Source: CAYMWF01 sp964394085 [NCBI: uncultured Gemmatimonadota bacterium]
GTDB taxonomy: Bacteria > GCA-2686955 > CAYMWF01
NCBI GenBank assembly: GCA_964394085.1
Contig: CAYMWF010000031.1
Coordinates: 1 to 63,286 of the forward strand
Direction: 5' to 3'
DNA: 63,286 bases
Below are positions 62,106-63,286 of the stretch, piece by piece. Under the pieces are notes generated by a model. It saw only the letters and a list, made by a program, of their open reading frames with translations, ran no database searches and was not told where the DNA came from. The position numbers and the translations under genes were made by a program. The stretch's first letter is position 1. Every line of letters starts with the position of its first letter.

Positions 62106-63286
62106 ATGAGTAAAATCGCGCGTATAGAGTTGTTTCACGTGGTCATTCCTCTGCCGGCATGGTTCAGGCCGAGCTGGATCCCGGGTTTTCCGCAGACCGA
62201 GAACCGCTTCACCCTGGTTCGAATCACCACCGAAGACGGGGTCGAAGGTTGCAGCGCCTGCACCTCCATGGGGAGGGAGCGATCGGGGCTGGGCGACCTT
62301 CTCGGTCCGTATCTCATCGGGGAGGACGCCACCGATATCAAGCTGATCCAGCAGCGGATCCGGGAGATATCGTACCTGGGATGGCGCTGCCCGTGGATCG
62401 AACCCGCCTTCTGGGATATCAAGGGGAAACTCGCCGGGAAGCCCGTGTTCGAGCTGCTCGGCGGAAAGCCCTGCACCATAAAGTTGTATGCCTCCACCGG
62501 CGAGATCAAGGAGCCGGCCGCCCGTATCGAAGAAGCCGAAGCCCGGTACGAGGAAGGTTTCCGCGCAATCAAGCTGAGAGTTCACGATTTCGATGAATCT
62601 GCGGATATCCTGCAGGTTACCGAGACGGCGAAGGCGGTGGGCGACAAGATGAAGATCGGGGTGGACGCCAACCAGGGGTGGCGCGTCACCATCATCGGAG
62701 ATTCCCCCCTCTGGGACCTGGATCGCGCCAAGAGGTTCGCCGATGTCTGCGCCGACGCCGGCCTGTCCTGGCTCGAAGAGCCCCTTCCGATGGATGCCTA
62801 CGACGATCTCTCCGAACTGACCGCGTATTCACGGGTGCCTGTCTCAGGGGGAGAACTCAACAGCCAGGGCCTGCCCGAGCTCAGGATGATGATAGATCGC
62901 CGCTGCTACGACATCTTCCAGCCCGACGCCATTTTCGCGGGCGGCATCGCCCAGTGTTTCGAGGTCGCCAGACTCTGCCGCGAAGCGGGGCTCCAGTATT
63001 CACCCCACACCTGGACCAACGGAATCGGGTTCGCCGTCAACCTCCAGCTCCTCCTCGCGAGCGGCTTCGTTTCCGAAAAAGAGCTCGAGTATCCTTACAG
63101 CCCGCCCGGCTGGACCGTCGAGGCCAGGGACGCCATCCTCGAAGAACCGTTTCACCATCGGAACGGAACCTTGGAGCCGCCGACGGCTCCCGGTCTCGGT
63201 TTCTCGATCAACAAAGAGGTCCTCAGGAAACATGGTAAGCGCTATTTCGTCATGGACCGGAAGCGGCTCGTCTGGTTCTCGCTCCG
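62106..63286 (+). CDS. enolase-superfamily (mandelate racemase/muconate lactonizing) protein, partial
   Basis: Open to the right edge, 393 complete codons. It begins MSKIARIELFHVVIPLP, with CGGAG 5 bases upstream. The TIM barrel carries the base and metal ligands: RAIKLRVHD (a KxR version of the KxK motif), GVDANQGW (Asp), WLEEPLPMD (Glu), SGGELNS (Glu) and the catalytic His in SPHTWTNG, with an Asp in FQPDAIFAGGI. These belong to the mandelate racemase subgroup, which removes the proton next to a carboxylate in sugar-acid dehydratases and epimerases. The substrate cannot be told. The gene is cut off by the edge but is nearly complete, since such proteins have about 390-410 residues. Confidence 0.85.
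   Translation, partial: MSKIARIELFHVVIPLPAWFRPSWIPGFPQTENRFTLVRITTEDGVEGCSACTSMGRERSGLGDLLGPYLIGEDATDIKLIQQRIREISYLGWRCPWIEPAFWDIKGKLAGKPVFELLGGKPCTIKLYASTGEIKEPAARIEEAEARYEEGFRAIKLRVHDFDESADILQVTETAKAVGDKMKIGVDANQGWRVTIIGDSPLWDLDRAKRFADVCADAGLSWLEEPLPMDAYDDLSELTAYSRVPVSGGELNSQGLPELRMMIDRRCYDIFQPDAIFAGGIAQCFEVARLCREAGLQYSPHTWTNGIGFAVNLQLLLASGFVSEKELEYPYSPPGWTVEARDAILEEPFHHRNGTLEPPTAPGLGFSINKEVLRKHGKRYFVMDRKRLVWFSL

Noticed and set aside
1-63286. CRISPR arrays, rRNA, tRNA, prophage or intact insertion sequences
   Set aside because: No regularly spaced repeats, RNA gene signatures, integrase or transposase were seen on either strand.

Overview
The window (63,286 bases, GC-rich) looks like the chromosome of an uncultured FCB-group bacterium, for example a Krumholzibacteriota, Eisenbacteria or Latescibacterota-like lineage. 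The assignment is an inference. It rests on a secreted protein ending in a FlgD-like NPFNP sorting domain, several other large secreted beta-rich proteins, WXXGXW-repeat lipoprotein and TolB-like propeller genes, and a Bacillus-type fadN-fadA pair beside anaerobe genes (SelB, flavodiiron protein, reverse rubrerythrin, radical SAM enzymes). No rRNA, tRNA, CRISPR array or intact transposon was seen. Many genes start with TTG behind a strong Shine-Dalgarno sequence.

Layout. 1-2088: tail of a secreted protein, then a dolichol-kinase/glycosyltransferase fusion. 2084-5951: fadN-fadA beta-oxidation operon with a near-consensus promoter over a phased 19-bp direct repeat and a clear terminator. 6067-13037: cyclophilin-like protein, a secreted phosphodiesterase/Asp-box protein, a beta-helix protein with a frameshift in a G6 tract, and a secreted jelly-roll protein. 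13248-16773: aconitase and a GT92-like transferase. 17138-28140: leuS, a membrane GAF/SpoIIE-like pseudophosphatase, a WXXGXW lipoprotein, thiC, a FlgD-tailed secreted protein and a permuted ATP-grasp protein. 28141-34164: core cluster rho-rpmE-DUF1385-prfA-prmC-murA. 34271-42910 (minus strand): polyprenol-phosphate sugar transferase, phosphodiesterase-family protein, YfhO membrane protein, carbamoyltransferase and selB, tightly packed. 43164-47841: propeller protein, phosphoesterase, and a DUF222/HNH gene split by a frameshift.

48140-52633 is a coherent redox-stress unit. A four-gene operon (76-aa protein, rubredoxin, reverse rubrerythrin, flavodiiron protein) has a -24/-12 sigma-54 promoter and an upstream GTCTCA repeat array. 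Next to it lies an enhancer-binding protein whose sensor region is a low-molecular-weight-phosphatase fold lacking the catalytic arginine, followed by a Cys-containing PAS domain.

54943-61805 is the most novel part. Four long genes overlap by 4 bases each: SPASM-like radical SAM, FAD oxidoreductase, radical SAM resembling archaeal tetraether synthase (Tes) and bacterial membrane-spanning-lipid synthase (Mss), and B12-binding radical SAM. They are followed by a 29-residue membrane peptide gene and an isoprenylcysteine-methyltransferase-like gene, and preceded by a PP-loop ATPase. I infer a pathway remodelling a membrane lipid or lipid-linked molecule. An enolase-superfamily gene runs off the right edge.
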